A stretch of 64,000 nt of DNA from Urechis unicinctus (taxonomy: Eukaryota > Annelida > Polychaeta > Xenopneusta > Urechidae). A program made the translations under genes and the position numbers. The notes below the pieces were generated by a model. It searched no databases. It saw nothing but the letters and a program-made list of their open reading frames with translations, and was not told the origin of the DNA. Positions 13,421 to 33,255 of this stretch are shown one piece after another. Where the stretch lies: the NCBI GenBank assembly GCA_034190875.2, contig CM067348.1:3359973-3423972 (forward strand), written 5' to 3'. Within the stretch, counting starts at the first letter, position 1, and each line of letters starts with the position of its first letter.

Positions 13421-13724
13421 CTTTATTGACCATTATATATATTTATATGTCTGATTGAATCTGGTTGATATCCAATCTATGGAACCAAGTTGTCATAATT
13501 TAGATCAACGACACAATATGTCAGAGTGGGCGATATTTGAAAACCCAGGTTCTAGAACCAGGTTGTCGAGTTACTTTAACGACATTATATATATTTTCTC
13601 GCTATCATCTGGTTGACTTGGGTATAAGCGTCTTAAATAACGCCATACTATATTCAAGAGTTGTGGTTATTGCTTATCAAATCATAAAATATTCTCGGCC
13701 AGCAACGCAACTTCATCTCAAAGC

Positions 13725-13885
13725 ACTAGGTGCCTTACGAATTATCCGACCGGGCGAATATATATCTATCTCCAGCTCATTGGAAAACGTTCTCACCAAA
13801 TATATATTTTTTATCCAATCATAAAGGTGCCTTACGAATTATCCGACCAGCCGAAGCATTTCGGTTTGACCGGGCGAATATATAT
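13725..13885. repeat. Short direct repeat pair
   Basis: ggtgccttacgaattatcc followed by a gaccgggcgaatatatat motif occurs at about 13729 and again at about 13827, the second with a short insertion. Confidence 0.7.
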
Positions 13886-14288
13886 ATCTATCTTTTTCGG
13901 ATCCCCCCCCTATCGAATGTCACGTGGATAAAATACATTTGTGAAGGAAGTAATTCTAAGCAATATATCAGAAGTTGTGATTATGATATATCGGATAATA
14001 ACGAGAAACAAGCTGTTAAATGCAGAGTACCAAAATGGTCGTCAGTCCAATATATACAAATTTTCAAAAGTCCCTAACCAATTCCCGCGCGAAGCATGGG
14101 TCGAACCCTTGCAATGGATAAATGTGAATGGAGATAATTAACAAGGTATCATCAATTTTAAATAAAAAAATTGCAGAACAAAGCACTCAAAAAAATCTTG
14201 ACTTTTTTGGCACTCACATCGTGTGCCAAGATGTGACTGTGTGCCCAAAAAATTGGTCGTTTGTATCAAAAAGGTTGCATTCGTATGA

Positions 14289-14386
<98 letters not shown>

Positions 14387-14410
14387 CTATATATATATAT
14401 ATATATATAT
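14289..14410. repeat. (TA)n microsatellite
   Basis: Almost pure TA, interrupted once near 14385. Confidence 0.97.
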
Positions 14411-14975
14411 ATGGTGGTGTGGTGGTTGTGGTGATGGTAGTGGTAGTGGTGGTGTTGATGCTTATGGTGGTGCTGGAGTGTTGGTGGTGGTGGTGATAGT
14501 GTTGGTTGTGGTTGTGGTGATGGTGGTTGTGGTGATGGTAGTGGTAGTGGTGGTGTTGGTGTTGGTTGTTGTGATTGTAGTTGTGGTGGTGGGGTGTTGG
14601 TTGTGGTTGTATTGATGATGCAGTGGTGATGTTGGTGGCGATGATGTTAGTTGTGGTGATGTTGGTGGTAGTGGTGATGATGTTGGTGATGATGTTGGTG
14701 GAGTTGATGTTAGTGGAGGTGACGGTTGTGGAGGTGATGTTAGTGGTGGTGGTGGTGATGTTGTTGTGGGTGATGTTGGTGGTGGCTATGATGGTGATGG
14801 TGTTTGTGATGGTGTTAATAGTGGTGATGTTGGTGGTGGTGAGGTAGGTGGTGAGGTAGGTGGTGGCGATGTTGGTGGTGGTGATGTTAATGGTGGTGAT
14901 GTTAGTGGTGGTGATATTAGTGGTGGTGATGTTGGTGGTGGTGATGTTGGTGGTGATGTTGTTGGTGTTAGAAGC
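14411..14975 (+). repeat. Trinucleotide GGT/GAT-type repeat
   Basis: A G/T-rich strand of (GGT), (GAT) and (GTT) triplets abuts the preceding TA tract. Open frames in several phases on both strands (Val/Met/Gly-rich on plus, Asn/Thr/Ile/His-rich on minus) follow from the triplet composition. There is no sign of a real gene. Confidence 0.95.
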
Positions 14976-15021
14976 GGATATTAGCCTTCTCGTAATAAAC
15001 TTAAATGACTTCAGCTGCACT

Positions 15022-15345
15022 TTGTGCTGGAACCTGATTTTGTACTAGCTGCACTGTGTGTATTGGTACCTGATTTTATACCAGCTGCACTGGGTGTATT
15101 GGTTCCTGATTTTATACCAGCTTCACTGTGTGGGTTGGTTCCTGATTTTGTTGCAGCTTTACTGGGTGGGTTGGTTCCTGATTTTGTAGCAGCTGCACTG
15201 GGTGGGTTGGTTCCAGATTTTGTACCAGCTGCCCTGAGAGGGTTGGTTCCTGATTTTGTACCAACTGCACTGGGTGTGTTGGTTCCTGATTTTTTCCAGC
15301 TGCCCTGGGTGTGTTGGTACCTGATTTTGTAGCAGCTGCCCTGGG
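15022..15345 (+). repeat. 36-bp minisatellite, about 9 copies
   Basis: The unit resembles ttggttcctgattttgta with an agctgcactggg segment. It is open on both strands because 36 is a multiple of 3 and the unit lacks stops. No start, signal or splice support. Confidence 0.93.
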
Positions 15346-16569
15346 TTGATATACCCTCAAGAGTAGATATTTTCTGTGCGTGATACAGTTGTATTTATAG
15401 TGAATTGGTGGGGGTGGTTTCAAGAGGTGAGTTGTGATTGGCTGTCGGGAGGTAAGTGTCCTTTTGGCGAACGCCACAATTACCACAAGTGGGGGAGGGG
15501 GGTGCTTGAGTTTGTGAATGTATGCGTGTATGTGTGTGTGTGTTTGTGTGGGGTGACAATAGTATAACAAATTATATAAGCAGACAAGCAGAGAAAACAA
15601 CGCCAAGTTGAGAGCCGAAAAATGGAAACATTTATTGGTCTGAAATAGGGCAGGCTGAGGCTTTTCCGTATGGAGGTCAGGAGAGGTGTTGAAAACTTAG
15701 CAGCTAAGGCAGGTGTGGTTCTGGCCAGTCAGCTGTAGAAGTGATGAAGCTTTCAGGAATACAATAACAGATCGTACTTAACATGGCACTGTATGATCCA
15801 GTTGCTATGACGCATACGGCCAGTAATTGGTTGACAGAGACTGGGGAAATATTGTTACCCTGGGTTAGGGACCTTAGAGTGGAAGTGGGAGGTTATTGAC
15901 CTACTTTCAATTGATATGTGACTCGAGCGGATGGTAGAAATGGCATTGCTGACACGCCAAGTGACATGGTTGTTAACAGAATGCGCCGAGCATGAAGAGG
16001 CTCAGGAAATAAGTATATAAGTATATAGTCGAATGGACGATTTCGCTTGAACTGTAACGTTCGACTGGTTGACGATATTTAGCTTGATGAAACACACATT
16101 ATATATGTTTTTTTTTACAACATACAGACAAAAACATATTCAATGACTCTAGAGTTCTTCCAAAAACTCATAATGTCGCATGAATATAATAAGTGAGATC
16201 GAAAAATTTCCAAGAAATCAATATATCACACAGCAACATGAATTACAAAACCACCATTATTCCATTTTTATAAGCATAACGTAAAATAATACTGAAATGA
16301 CATGATCTGCAAGCAGTCGATATAATGATCAAATCACCCTAACCTCTAACCACATATTACAAACGCTGTTACCAATTTTGCACAACAAAACCAAGCCTGG
16401 GTGACCAACTGGCTAGGTTATTTGTTGACCTTGATAAATCTTCTGACAATGTATGATAATGACGAACATAATACTAATTTGCTCTATATGATTTCACGCT
16501 TACCACGAAGTATACCCAAGCACAGAGATCAAAGATACGGCACCGTCCATTTCAAACCCCCCCCCCCCT
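15346..16569. other. No gene seen
   Basis: Contains a short G-rich patch, a TG-rich tract near 15525-15550 and AT-rich sequence. No supported exon. Confidence 0.5.
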
Positions 16570-17225
16570 CCATGTCTCAGGGAATATCCGCATCGTTATT
16601 TATCATCCTGACATGTCTCAGGGAATATCCGCATCGCTATTTATCATCCTGACATGTCTCAAGGAATATCCGCATCGCTATTTATCATCCCGACATGTCT
16701 CAAGGAATATCCGCATCGTTATTTATCATCCCGACATTAGTCAGGTTATATTCGCATCGTTATTTATCATCCCGACATTAGTCAGGTTATATTCGCATCG
16801 TTATTTATCATCCCGACATTAGTCAGGTTATATTCGCATCGTTATTTATCATCCCGACATGTCAAGGAATATCCGCATCGTTTCTTATCATCCCGACATT
16901 AGTCAGGTAATATCCGCATCGTTATTTATCATCCCGATATGTCTCAAGGAACATCCGCATCGTCATCATCATCAAGGAATATCCGCATCGTTAATTATCA
17001 TCCCGACATGTCTCAAGGAATATCCGCATCGTTAATTATCATCCCGACATGTATCAAGGAATATCATTCCCGACATGTATCAAGTCAGGTTCAAGGAATA
17101 TCCGCATCGTTACTTATCATCCCGACATGTCTCAAGGAATATCCGCAGCGTTATTTATCATCCCGACATGTTTCACGAAATACCACAAGGTCACTTATCA
17201 ACCAGACATGTCTCAAGGAGTAGCC
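16570..17225 (+). repeat. 41-bp minisatellite, about 16 copies
   Basis: Units of the type catgtctcaaggaatatccg plus catcgttatttatcatcccga. The period is not a multiple of 3, so open frames rotate between units. It lies just beyond the 3' end of the adhesion GPCR gene. Confidence 0.93.
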
Positions 17226-17449
17226 AACTGTTGGATATCAGTCCTGCATACCCCATCGTCATAAATCACCCCTACATTTGTCATGGAATGCCCACTACAA
17301 CATTAATTAACAGCAATATCACAAACACAACTGTAACATTCTAATATTAGCTATAGTTTTGTATATTTGTAGTGCAGAATGCATTCCCTCGTTGTCTTTT
17401 ACAGTGCCGATTATGAGAGATACATGGGAATCGTAGTCAATTGGGCTTT

Positions 17450-25535
<8,086 letters not shown>

Positions 25536-25609
25536 CCGCTCTTGTAAGGCTGATCACAACCAGTCCCACACTCCAGATTATCGCTAGTCCTATGATATGT
25601 TCGAACATA

Positions 25610-25617
25610 TATTTATA
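25610..25617 (-). promoter_or_regulatory. TATA box of adhesion GPCR (copy B)
   Basis: TATAAATA on the minus strand, 75 bases upstream of the ATG at 25535; conserved in copy A. Confidence 0.6.
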
Positions 25618-26550
25618 TGCTTAAGACCTGTGCAATCGTCGGTTGCTGGCTGGCGGGGAAAGTGATGACCAGTTGAAATTGGACACTTGAAGGTGTGGTC
25701 AATGGGCGTGTTCATTACTTTCCCTGTTGCCATTGACGTAACATGATGTAGTAGTCAAGAGAGTGTTAACTTTGATAGATGTTTCAAATCGGTGATATAT
25801 TTGCGTGGACGTCAATATTTAACTTACATTAAGCAGAAACGCCTAACTGTCCGACCACACCCTTCTTGCGCATGGGCTTGTCAAAAGTCGTATCAAATGC
25901 TTAATCAGAGCCATTCTTTCTTGTTTTGGGTGGCTGATTCAGTTGACATTATTAATTGGTCGTCGCTGTCAGAATTATCATGATGTATGACACAGTTAAC
26001 GTCATGACAAAGGCTAAAATAGTTAACCTCATTAACGCAACTGCCATCATCGCGAATTCTTACAGTAATGCCACATCAAAAACACAACTTGCAAAATGTT
26101 GTGAAGGGAAATCGCTCGGGAATAAATTTTAGACTTAAATTAAAGATAGGTGAAGCGTTTTCTGATTTTTTATCGACGACAAATAGGTGCAGTTCATTTA
26201 TAGCTTATTTTATTAATAAAGTTTTCATTCATGAATGTCCCTCGTCTTGTTGTGTATTCGGTGGGGTTAGGAACAGGTGAAGTCAACTATTTGTTTGCTC
26301 GAACGATAATAGAAGAAATTGAGAGTACCAGGAAATATCCTTTTCAATGCTCAGTATTAATGATTTACCTTTCCACTTCCCTTGAAAAATTTATAGAAAT
26401 TTTCCCGAAATTTCACGTTCACAGTATAACCTTTCTTGACGTAGAAACTAAATGGCTGTTTCTGGCACTTGTCACAGATTTCAAGTTGACGTTTTAACGA
26501 GTTTCTTCTTTGAATGTCGCAGCCCTGTTTATTGGAAATTGATTAGCGCT

Positions 26551-27191
26551 GTTATATCTGGTGATGCAACTTATTGCCATTCAATTCAAATGATTAGTCA
26601 ATGTTTGAAAACCAAGAAAAGACTAGTATTTGTCATTGTTAAGCCTACAGTCAGTAACTGTCCGTAATGATAAGATCCTGGATGACGATTACGAATGGTG
26701 ATGCATGACAAGATTCAAAGAATATAGAGGACTGGCTTCTGAGATCCAAAAACTCTCTATACAAACCAGATGATTCATAATTGTCAATGATTCATTCAAG
26801 TTAAATGAAGAATCATTGTATTTACTTTAGACATTGATAGAGATGGTAGAATTAATTCTTATCTTTCTTCAGGTCAAGTATCTACTTGGTGGATAGATTA
26901 TGTATACAAGTCATTGGTCATCTTTTGATTTATATTCTTTCACACGTGTCTATGCTTTGTGGTCCATAACATATATATGTTCTGAACAATAAATAAACAA
27001 AGACAAGACATATTAGTACAACCATAATAAATCCAAGATATACAATAACTCGTTATAGGTACATAACGATATCCTTGAGTGTTTCGTTCCTTACCCCTTT
27101 ACCAATGAGACTCACGAGACAGCTCACGTTAGGCAAATTATTATAAACAATAATGTCAGGGTGGGAACACGCATCCAAGGTCGCGCGTATA
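26551..27191. other. No gene seen
   Basis: AT-rich sequence between the duplicated unit and the Gypsy fragment. Confidence 0.5.
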
Positions 27192-27750
27192 TCATCTTGC
27201 ACAGATTATCTCGAATAATCGGTGTAATTTCAAGTTGTCCACAAGAACACCACATTGAAGTTTCGAGTCATCGCCCATCCGTTTCCAAATCTGTCTGCAG
27301 CAGACGATTTTGAAATACTTCCGATAATACACAGGTGGCAAAGGGCAGTCGAAGCCAGCGATACCTTCTAAAGCAAGTCTGGAATGTGGTAAGTTTGCTT
27401 GATGGTTCATCGAGATGAATGTGCCAGTAGCCGCTTGCGAGATCAGCTTTGGTGAAGATTATTGAGGTACTTAGCTCATGGAGGTTGTCTTCGAGTATTC
27501 GGCAGGGTGTAGTGTTCACGTAGAAGCGCACGGTTTAGCTCTCGAGGGTCAATGCAGATGCGAATGTCACCTGATTTTTTCGAAGCTATAACAAGTTGAC
27601 AGCGGGTTTGACATATTTGGGTTGACTCTTAACGTTTGCAAGTCAGGAAGTGTACAAAGCTTGTCGTTAAACACCTCGTTATAATCTTCCATGCGAATAA
27701 AAGATATTCTGTCAAAAGCCTCTTCATAGGCAGCGATGAAGTTCAAGGCT
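27192..27750 (-). mobile_element. Gypsy-type LTR retrotransposon fragment (reverse transcriptase start)
   Basis: Minus-strand remnants in two or three frames. A pre-RT piece near 27680 reads EDYNEVFNDKLCTLP. Near 27570 is a GDIRICIDPRELN motif. At 27268-27460 is KADLASGYWHIHLDEPSSK with YRWLRLPFA, the RT palm start of Ty3/Gypsy elements. Stops and frame changes separate these, and the catalytic YxDD region is absent. It is an old, truncated insertion between the LRR gene and the GPCR gene. No LTRs seen. Confidence 0.82.
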
Positions 27751-28366
27751 TGAATAGCCCGTAGGCTTTGTATAAGACAAAAGTTCTAGTACATAAGAAA
27801 GTGGCCTTATTCTCAATATAGAATTTTTTATTAATACAAATTAAACTTATTAATATTTTATTAGCAATGCTAATAGTAGAAAGGAAGGCTAGTATCATTA
27901 CTAATTGATAGCATGTCATATATGATAAATACTCAATCGTTCATCAATATCGCTAACCAAGTATTACGGCGAGGACCATTCTGTAGCATGCCCACGCTGC
28001 ATTTCTGCATAGATTGTTATATGTCTTGTAACAGAGACCAAAAAACAAATTACAATGGATCCACACAATGAAACAACTTTCAAGCACTGCGACAGAAGCA
28101 AACCGACGTCATATACATGTGTGATGGTGCAACTTAAGCCAAAGTTAGTAGCGTAATTAATGCAGAACAATACCAGTGTACCAAGTTCTAACTATAGAAT
28201 GGCACAGGACGAAGTTCAAACTGCACACTATGGAGATTTACGGAAAGTAGGTTAGTACAAAGAATGCCAAGTGCTACAGTGGAATGGTGTTATCACTTAC
28301 ACAATAACATTATCGTTGTTGTGTCGAGGTCACTTATACACTATGCACTTCCAGACCTACATTACT
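27751..28366. other. No supported gene
   Basis: AT-rich. A 68-codon minus-strand frame at 27964-28170 has a hydrophobic stretch but no matching splice context. Confidence 0.45.
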
Positions 28367-28605
28367 CTAATCAAGAGAATACCATGTGCCGTTGGTAGAG
28401 AAGCTGTGAGGCCGTGTGAGGTCGGCATTACAGATGTCAGTCAGGCTACAAATGTAGCGTCCAGTGGATGGAGCTCCGTCCACGTTGAAGTAGATACAGC
28501 AGCTTTGACGCCTGCACAGCATCGCACATTCCATAGGGCTGCTGACTGGGATCTGGTCTGTGATGGGGGCGCTGGCACAATTGTAGTTGTTTATGTCTAC
28601 TTTGA
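28367..28605 (-). CDS. LRR-PAN gene exon 2: PAN/apple-like domain
   Basis: Acceptor gatttctacacag| at 28606 with phase 1, matching exon 1 across a 245-bp intron. It encodes about 78 residues with cysteines spaced as in PAN-type domains: YNCASAP, SPMECAMLCRRQSCC, ICSLTDICN. It stops shortly after NGTWYSLD. The domain could belong to a separate transcript; the phase match favours fusion to the LRR exon. Confidence 0.55.
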
Positions 28606-30753
28606 CTGTGTAGAAATCGTGTTTCTTTTCTGGACACAACACAGCAAACCAACCAACTTTGTGAATGGAAACCGTCTTGTCATATACATTGAGAAATTGT
28701 GTCAGCACTTATCCTTGCTTACATAGAGCAAATCAGGCATTAAATTGAAAATAAGTTCATCGAGAACAAGTGCATAACGTACTAAGTTATGGACATAACG
28801 ACATCAATTGAAAAATATCGCAATAGCAGTGAAACATGCTGGACAATTACCTAGACATATCAAATCCGACACAGCGACATTGGTGAAGTTTCTGTTTTTA
28901 GTGGCTTGTGGAGACACGCATATCGCCCGATGGTCATATCGGATATTGAATCCACTAGCCTCTGCCAGTTTCAACCATTTCGAATGACAGTCGCATTTTA
29001 GTCCTCGCGTAATGAACACAGTCGGACGTAAAGGTAAGTGGCAGAAGTTTGGCAGCTTGTTCCAAGTGCTGCCATAAGTGTCCAGGTATTTCAGAGCCAG
29101 TAAGCGCGTGAATGTGTCACCTTTCATCGTCAGAGGACTCTTGTTTGATCTCACATACAAATATTGCAGAGTACCTCCAACTACAGATATGTCGGGAAAT
29201 GTGGTAAAGTTGTTTCCGCTTACGATCAACCTGTCTAAATTCTTAAACACTTTGAGTTGGTCACGGTGGATGTAGGTCAGTCCTGTATAACTGACATCGA
29301 GCTCGCGGATCCCTCTGCTCACGACGTGATCTAGTTTAGGTATGATCCCAATATTTATATGTAGACGAAGATTCACCAGGTGTGGTGAGGAAATATGGTC
29401 TGTCAAATCAAACGTATTGATGTCACTGTAGCCATAATCGATTTTGAGGAGGGAATGGCCAGCATTTAACAGAACTGGTGCATCCTTGAAAGCATTGTTA
29501 CCAAGGTAGAGCTTCTGTAGAGTTTCACCCGGGCCCGGCACGTCAGGAAGGCTTGCAATCTTATTGTAGCGAAGGTCAAGTGACACTAGACTTGTTAGTA
29601 CATTTAACAGATCAGGATCAATAAACGTGATCTTGTTGCTGTATAATGACAAAGTTTGTAGAGTTTCACTTGCAATCGTGACGTCAGGAAACACAGGTAA
29701 CAAATTGTAATTCAAATTCAGTGTTTTAAGATTTGCCGAAGCAGTTTCGACTTTACCGTCACCGGGTCGAGGTTCATTCGCGTGACCTGAAAAGCGGAAG
29801 AGGTTAAGTTGATTCCGTTCAAACTGTAGATAAGTGAGAGTTGAACCAATGCGGTACAGTGTAGGTGCCACTGTAAATGTATTGGAACTTAAATAAAGTA
29901 TAGATAGACTTCCACCCGGGCCTGGTACATCAGGGAAGGCCGTAAGCATGTTATAGCGCAGGTCCAGATTATACAGCTTTGTCAGTGGGTTCAAAAGGTC
30001 GGGGTTCACAAACGTGATCTTGTTGTTTGACAACCCTAGATACGCTAGGGATTCTACGGCACATGTGACGTCAGGAAAAGCAGATAACAAGTTGTAATTC
30101 AAATAGAGACTATTTAGTTTGTTCAAATATCGGCAGGAGGTGCCTGGGGTGTCTTCCAAAGAGGGCGAAACATCTTCCACGGTTAACCCCACCGAGGTAG
30201 AAACGTTATCCACCGACAACGGAAACATGTGACCTGAGAAGTCAACTTCAAGCAACTGGTTATGCGTGAGCTTCAATTCATAGAGTGAGGACCCAACATT
30301 GTGTACTTTTGGTGATATTGTGAATGCATTGTAGTTCAAAAACAGTCGGGTCAAGCTTCCACCAGGCCCCTGTACGTCTGGGAAGATGGTGAGTTGGTTA
30401 TAACTCAGACTCAGATAGGCAAGGTTCGTCAGCGCATCCAGTAGATCAGGTTCAATAGCCGTGATTTGGTTCTGATTTAACCGAAGTTCTTGTAAAGTTC
30501 CCGCCACAATTGTAACGTTCGGAAATGACGAGAGCAAATTGGAATCTAAATTAAGAGTTCTGATGTTCGTCAAGGGAGGGAAGGCGTTTATAGCTGCTAT
30601 TGAGTTTCTTTGTAAGTCCACGCTCCAATCATCTCTCGGTATGTCATCCGGGATAGCGGTCAAACCTTGTCGTTGGCGTGAATAACCAGAGGTCGATGGT
30701 ACAAAAGTGACCAACAGAAGAAGAATGATTGAGCTCATGTCAGCGGCTTCCAT
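28367..30753 (-). CDS. Secreted leucine-rich-repeat protein with C-terminal PAN-like domain
   Basis: The ATG at 30753 (rather than the first in-frame ATG at 31023) is chosen because a TATA box lies at 30973-30980 and a signal peptide follows directly (SSIILLLLVTFVPSTSG). Exon 1 runs to 28851 and encodes an N-terminal segment, at least fifteen LRRs at residues 55-570 in three related blocks (about 64-175, 214-323, 344-453) and an LRR C-terminal cap with Cys 571, 587, 589, 612 and 633. A donor CTAG|GTAATT at 28851/28850 (phase 1) fits an acceptor ctacacag| before 28605 (phase 1), leading into a cysteine-rich PAN/apple-like domain (PMECAMLCRRQSCC, YICSLTDIC) and a TAG ending at 28367. The total is about 713 residues with no membrane segment, so it is likely extracellular. 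Unspliced, it would stop at 28804 after 649 residues. Confidence 0.75.
28851..30753 (-). CDS. LRR-PAN gene exon 1: signal peptide, LRRs, LRR C-terminal cap
   Basis: 634 codons plus one base. LRRs follow LxxLxLxxNxLxxFPDV and alternate with PGPGxSLxxLYLxxN units. A low-complexity Ser/Val/Asp insert sits at about residues 176-205 and a short charged insert at about 325-338, each between superrepeats. Confidence 0.9.
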
Positions 30754-30972
30754 GATTGTTTGCTGCAAACGTGCTAGTGAAGGACAGAGTATCCTCGCTT
30801 CCATGCAGGCCGATATGAGTCGTAATGCACTTATTGGGGGTTTTAACTCGTTAACACCTGTCACTTTGAAACTGTCAAATATATCGCCTGCGGCATGTCC
30901 TGTCGTAGGAGCCGTCCTCAGCCTCGCTCTCAACAGATGGAGTCTCTGCAGGCTCAACTGTTTGACTTGCCA

Positions 30973-30980
30973 CTTATATA
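30973..30980 (-). promoter_or_regulatory. TATA box of the LRR-PAN gene
   Basis: TATATAAG on the minus strand, 220 bases before the chosen ATG. Transcription is expected near 30945, which leaves the upstream in-frame ATG at 31023 outside the message. Confidence 0.5.
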
Positions 30981-31159
30981 GTGAATCATTTATTCTACAT
31001 GGCGGATCGTACTGAATGGGCATCTTGTAACGACAGATGGCCAGAGCCTCTTTTTTGCGTGGGAGACTTTATGATGTTCAAGTTGTACTCACTAATAAGT
31101 GCGGCAATAATTTATTCACGTGTTTTTCCAGCGATCACGGATAACAAGAATGGTTCGTC

Positions 31160-33255
31160 ATAAAGATATGTCTATCGCAATACTGCGGTGCATATTGTGC
31201 AGCTGTAATCGATGACATCCGGCGTGCTTGATTATAGTGAGCGTTTGTGAATAAAATGTTGTAACAGTCCTTCAGCACAAACTTGGCGCTCTCAACAGAT
31301 GGAGTCTCTGCATAATTGCTCAAATGCTTGCGCTTTCATTCTCATAATTTATAAATCTAGACTTGACCACTGATATATAGCTGATTCCGGCGAAAAACAT
31401 TACGATATATTGGGAGAGACCGGTTGTTGACATGGCGCGATCGTACTGAATTTGGGCATCCATTGTAACGACAGAAGTTTTTTCACCGTGAAAGCATGGC
31501 ATGAATCACACTTTCCGATTTTGCGTGGCAGACCAAGAATTTACCCGATCGACTGTTGCCCCTTGACGAGCTTTAAGTTGTAACAGACACAAATATGCGT
31601 AATGCGGCATCATAACGGGCTTCTGCGTCATACACAATGGGCCTCTGCGTCATCAACTACGGGCTTCAGCGTCATTTTTTCAGCGTCATCAACAACGGGC
31701 TCACGGGCTAACAAGGCATTCTGCGCCATCAACTACTAGCTTCTGCGTCATAAACATATGTCTATCGCAATACTGCGGGTGATATTGTGCAGCTGTTCAA
31801 CTAATCGATGACATCCTACGGCGGCAGTCATGCTTATTTTCAAAGTGAGGCATTGATTGAGCTAAGACTTGTGAATAAAACTTGTTGTAGCACCGATCCT
31901 AAGCAATCAGTATTATGCTTCCATTAGAGTCTCAGGAATTCAACAACTTGGCTTTTCCCGGAATCCCTACAAGTTTTTCTAACAGCGGCATGAATCACAC
32001 TTTCCGATACCGATGTCATGACGTGGCAGAGAAGAGAGATGTAGCAAATATCGGGGAAACGGACGAGTCTTTAATCACTCAGCTCAAACCCACAACCCTC
32101 ATCGAAATGAACCCTGTCCCTCTGCGCTATAGTCATTGTTGATGTAATGCGCTACCAGGCTGTTGATGAACCGATTACTGTCGCATCCTCGGATTACAGC
32201 AAGCTAGTGCTTTCTGCGTTCTCAAAAAAGGCTTCTGCGTCAAATGTAGAAAATCGGATAAGACTTACCCGTTTTCGATGTCAAAGCTTCAAAGCAAGTG
32301 CAATTTCAAAGCAATCAGTATTGATGTGGTCATTGTGTCTCATCGCAACAACTTGTACTTCTGTGTCATCCCCTGTGCGAGGCTTCTTTTCTCGCCAATT
32401 CCAACATGGCGGGCGAGATTGCGCATTAACGTAAGCCGGATTGTAATCAACTACGGCATTCTGCGGATCAAGGAGAGGAAAAGGCTTCTGCGTCATCAAG
32501 TTATCTGGTATAAACTACGGGCTTCTGCGTGTGTATTATTCAGGCACATGAACGGGCTTTCTTAGTCATCAACAACGGGCGATTCGTGACGACAAAACGT
32601 AATGGGAGAGACCGGCTTCTGCACAACCAACTACTAATTCGGAAAAGAAACTTCGGGCTTCTGCGTCATCAACAACGGGCTTCAAGTCATCAACAACGAA
32701 GATTCTGCGTTAAAAACAACGGGCTTCGTTGTCATGAAATCGGTTAATAAGCCATCAGCAACGGTGGGTAATTAACAACGGGCATCTTCGTCATCAACTA
32801 CGGCTTTCTGCGCCATCAACAACGGGCTTCTGCGTCATTAACAACGGACAGCTGCGTTTTCAAAATATAGCGGTTCAAGAGCGGTTCACTTCAATGTAGC
32901 GTTGAATGGTCACTGTGTTTGTGAAACACTAGTAAACGACATCATCCCGTCCCTGTATTGGCTTGTAGTAGTATTCTTGATGAACTGCCTGCTGAGTCCA
33001 TTTATCGTTTATGTTATGTAACAATATATATATTATGCGTCATACACAATATATGCGTCATATATACGGGATATATAGCGTCATCATATAAAGCGTCATC
33101 AATAACGGGCTTATGCGTATCAACAACGGGCTTCTATGAATATATATCACAACGGGCTATATGCGCCATCAACTATATCTGCATCATCATACTACTAGCT
33201 TCTGCGTCATCATATATATTCTGCGTCATCAACAACGGGCTTCTGCGTCATCAAA
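31160..33255. repeat. Scrambled repeat field, 22-bp core gggcttctgcgtcatcaacaac
   Basis: From about 31615 the 22-bp core recurs many times, perfectly and as fragments, interleaved with other sequence. Before and within it are duplicated blocks: 31160-31280 resembles 31745-31900, and 31288-31510 repeats pieces of the LRR promoter region 30920-31060 (ctctcaacagatggagtctc, gatcgtactgaat, cattgtaacgacag). The order of pieces differs between copies. No coding frame is supported. Confidence 0.75.

Noticed and set aside
14214-15020. 268-codon Asn/Thr/His-rich frame on the minus strand
   Set aside because: It runs through the triplet repeat and the (TA)n tract; open only because of repeat composition.
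30754-31023. Upstream in-frame extension of the LRR ORF by 90 codons
   Set aside because: It would place the signal peptide inside the protein, and a TATA box at 30973-30980 implies that transcription starts downstream of that ATG.
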